DNA of 5,183 nucleotides from Pigmentiphaga sp. (lineage in GTDB: Bacteria; Pseudomonadota; Gammaproteobacteria; Burkholderiales; Burkholderiaceae_B), in contig JALOAI010000066.1 in assembly GCA_023228945.1 (NCBI GenBank), forward strand, positions 1-5,183, given 5' to 3'. Below, piece by piece: positions 5,172 to 5,183 of the stretch (positions are counted from its first letter, which is position 1; each line of letters begins with the position of its first letter). A model generated the notes under the pieces. It worked only from the letters and a program-made list of their open reading frames with translations, made no database searches and was not told the origin of the DNA. Both the position numbers and the translations under genes were made by a program.

Positions 5172-5183
5172 CTCTGGCGAATT
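5172..5183 (-). pseudogene. Right flank of the insertion, possible upstream part of the acyl-CoA dehydrogenase gene
   Basis: Only 12 bases of host DNA remain. Read on the - strand in the frame that matches the remnant at 2371-2672, they give a codon ending in AA (Gln, Glu or Lys), then Phe-Ala-Arg. Acyl-CoA dehydrogenases carry a QFGRPIG motif about ten residues before the (L)ADM block with which the remnant begins, so this may be the same gene. With so few bases this is tentative. Confidence 0.3.

Noticed and set aside
2665..5179. CAGG / CTGG near the two junctions as a degenerate target duplication
   Set aside because: The similarity is not aligned to the element ends and is not identical, so it does not qualify as a duplication.
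1..5183. tRNA, rRNA, CRISPR array or phage/defence cassette
   Set aside because: No repeat-spacer pattern, no tRNA-like fold and no such proteins were seen; the window is explained by the operon tail, the remnant gene and the IS element.

Overview
The window comes from a GC-rich bacterium. Strong G/C bias at third codon positions, a LIV-type ABC transporter beside an Asp/Glu-racemase-family enzyme, and an IS21-family insertion sequence together suggest an alphaproteobacterium, possibly Rhizobiales. No rRNA or other phylogenetic marker is present, so the placement is an inference.

Region 1 (1-2119, + strand) is the tail of a catabolic or uptake operon. It holds the 3' part of a LivG-like ATPase and a complete LivF-like ATPase (ATGA overlap). 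After 37 nt and a good ribosome binding site comes a complete 271-aa enzyme of the maleate isomerase / arylmalonate decarboxylase / EutA branch of the Asp/Glu racemase superfamily. The transporter probably imports an amino acid or small organic acid, and the enzyme probably acts on it or on a breakdown product. The exact substrate cannot be read from the sequence.

Region 2 (2120-2370) is a short spacer between convergent genes. It carries a GC-rich hairpin just after the racemase-family gene (candidate terminator) and a small palindrome; no gene is seen in it.

Region 3 (2371-2672, - strand) is the last 99 codons of an acyl-CoA dehydrogenase gene, cut off by the insertion sequence.

Region 4 (2673-5171) is a complete 2499-bp IS21-family element with 32-bp terminal inverted repeats (30/32 identical), a second internal copy of the transposase-binding-like repeat at each end, and intact overlapping istA and istB on the - strand. 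It looks recent and potentially functional, since both genes are full length with intact motifs. Only 12 bp of flank remain on the right (5172-5183). They give no target-site duplication with the left flank, but in the acyl-CoA dehydrogenase frame they read Phe-Ala-Arg, which could be the usual FGR motif of the same gene.

I see no previously undescribed multi-gene system. The points most worth checking are the IS junctions (missing duplication, possible small deletion), the hairpin ahead of istA, and the substrate of the racemase-family enzyme.
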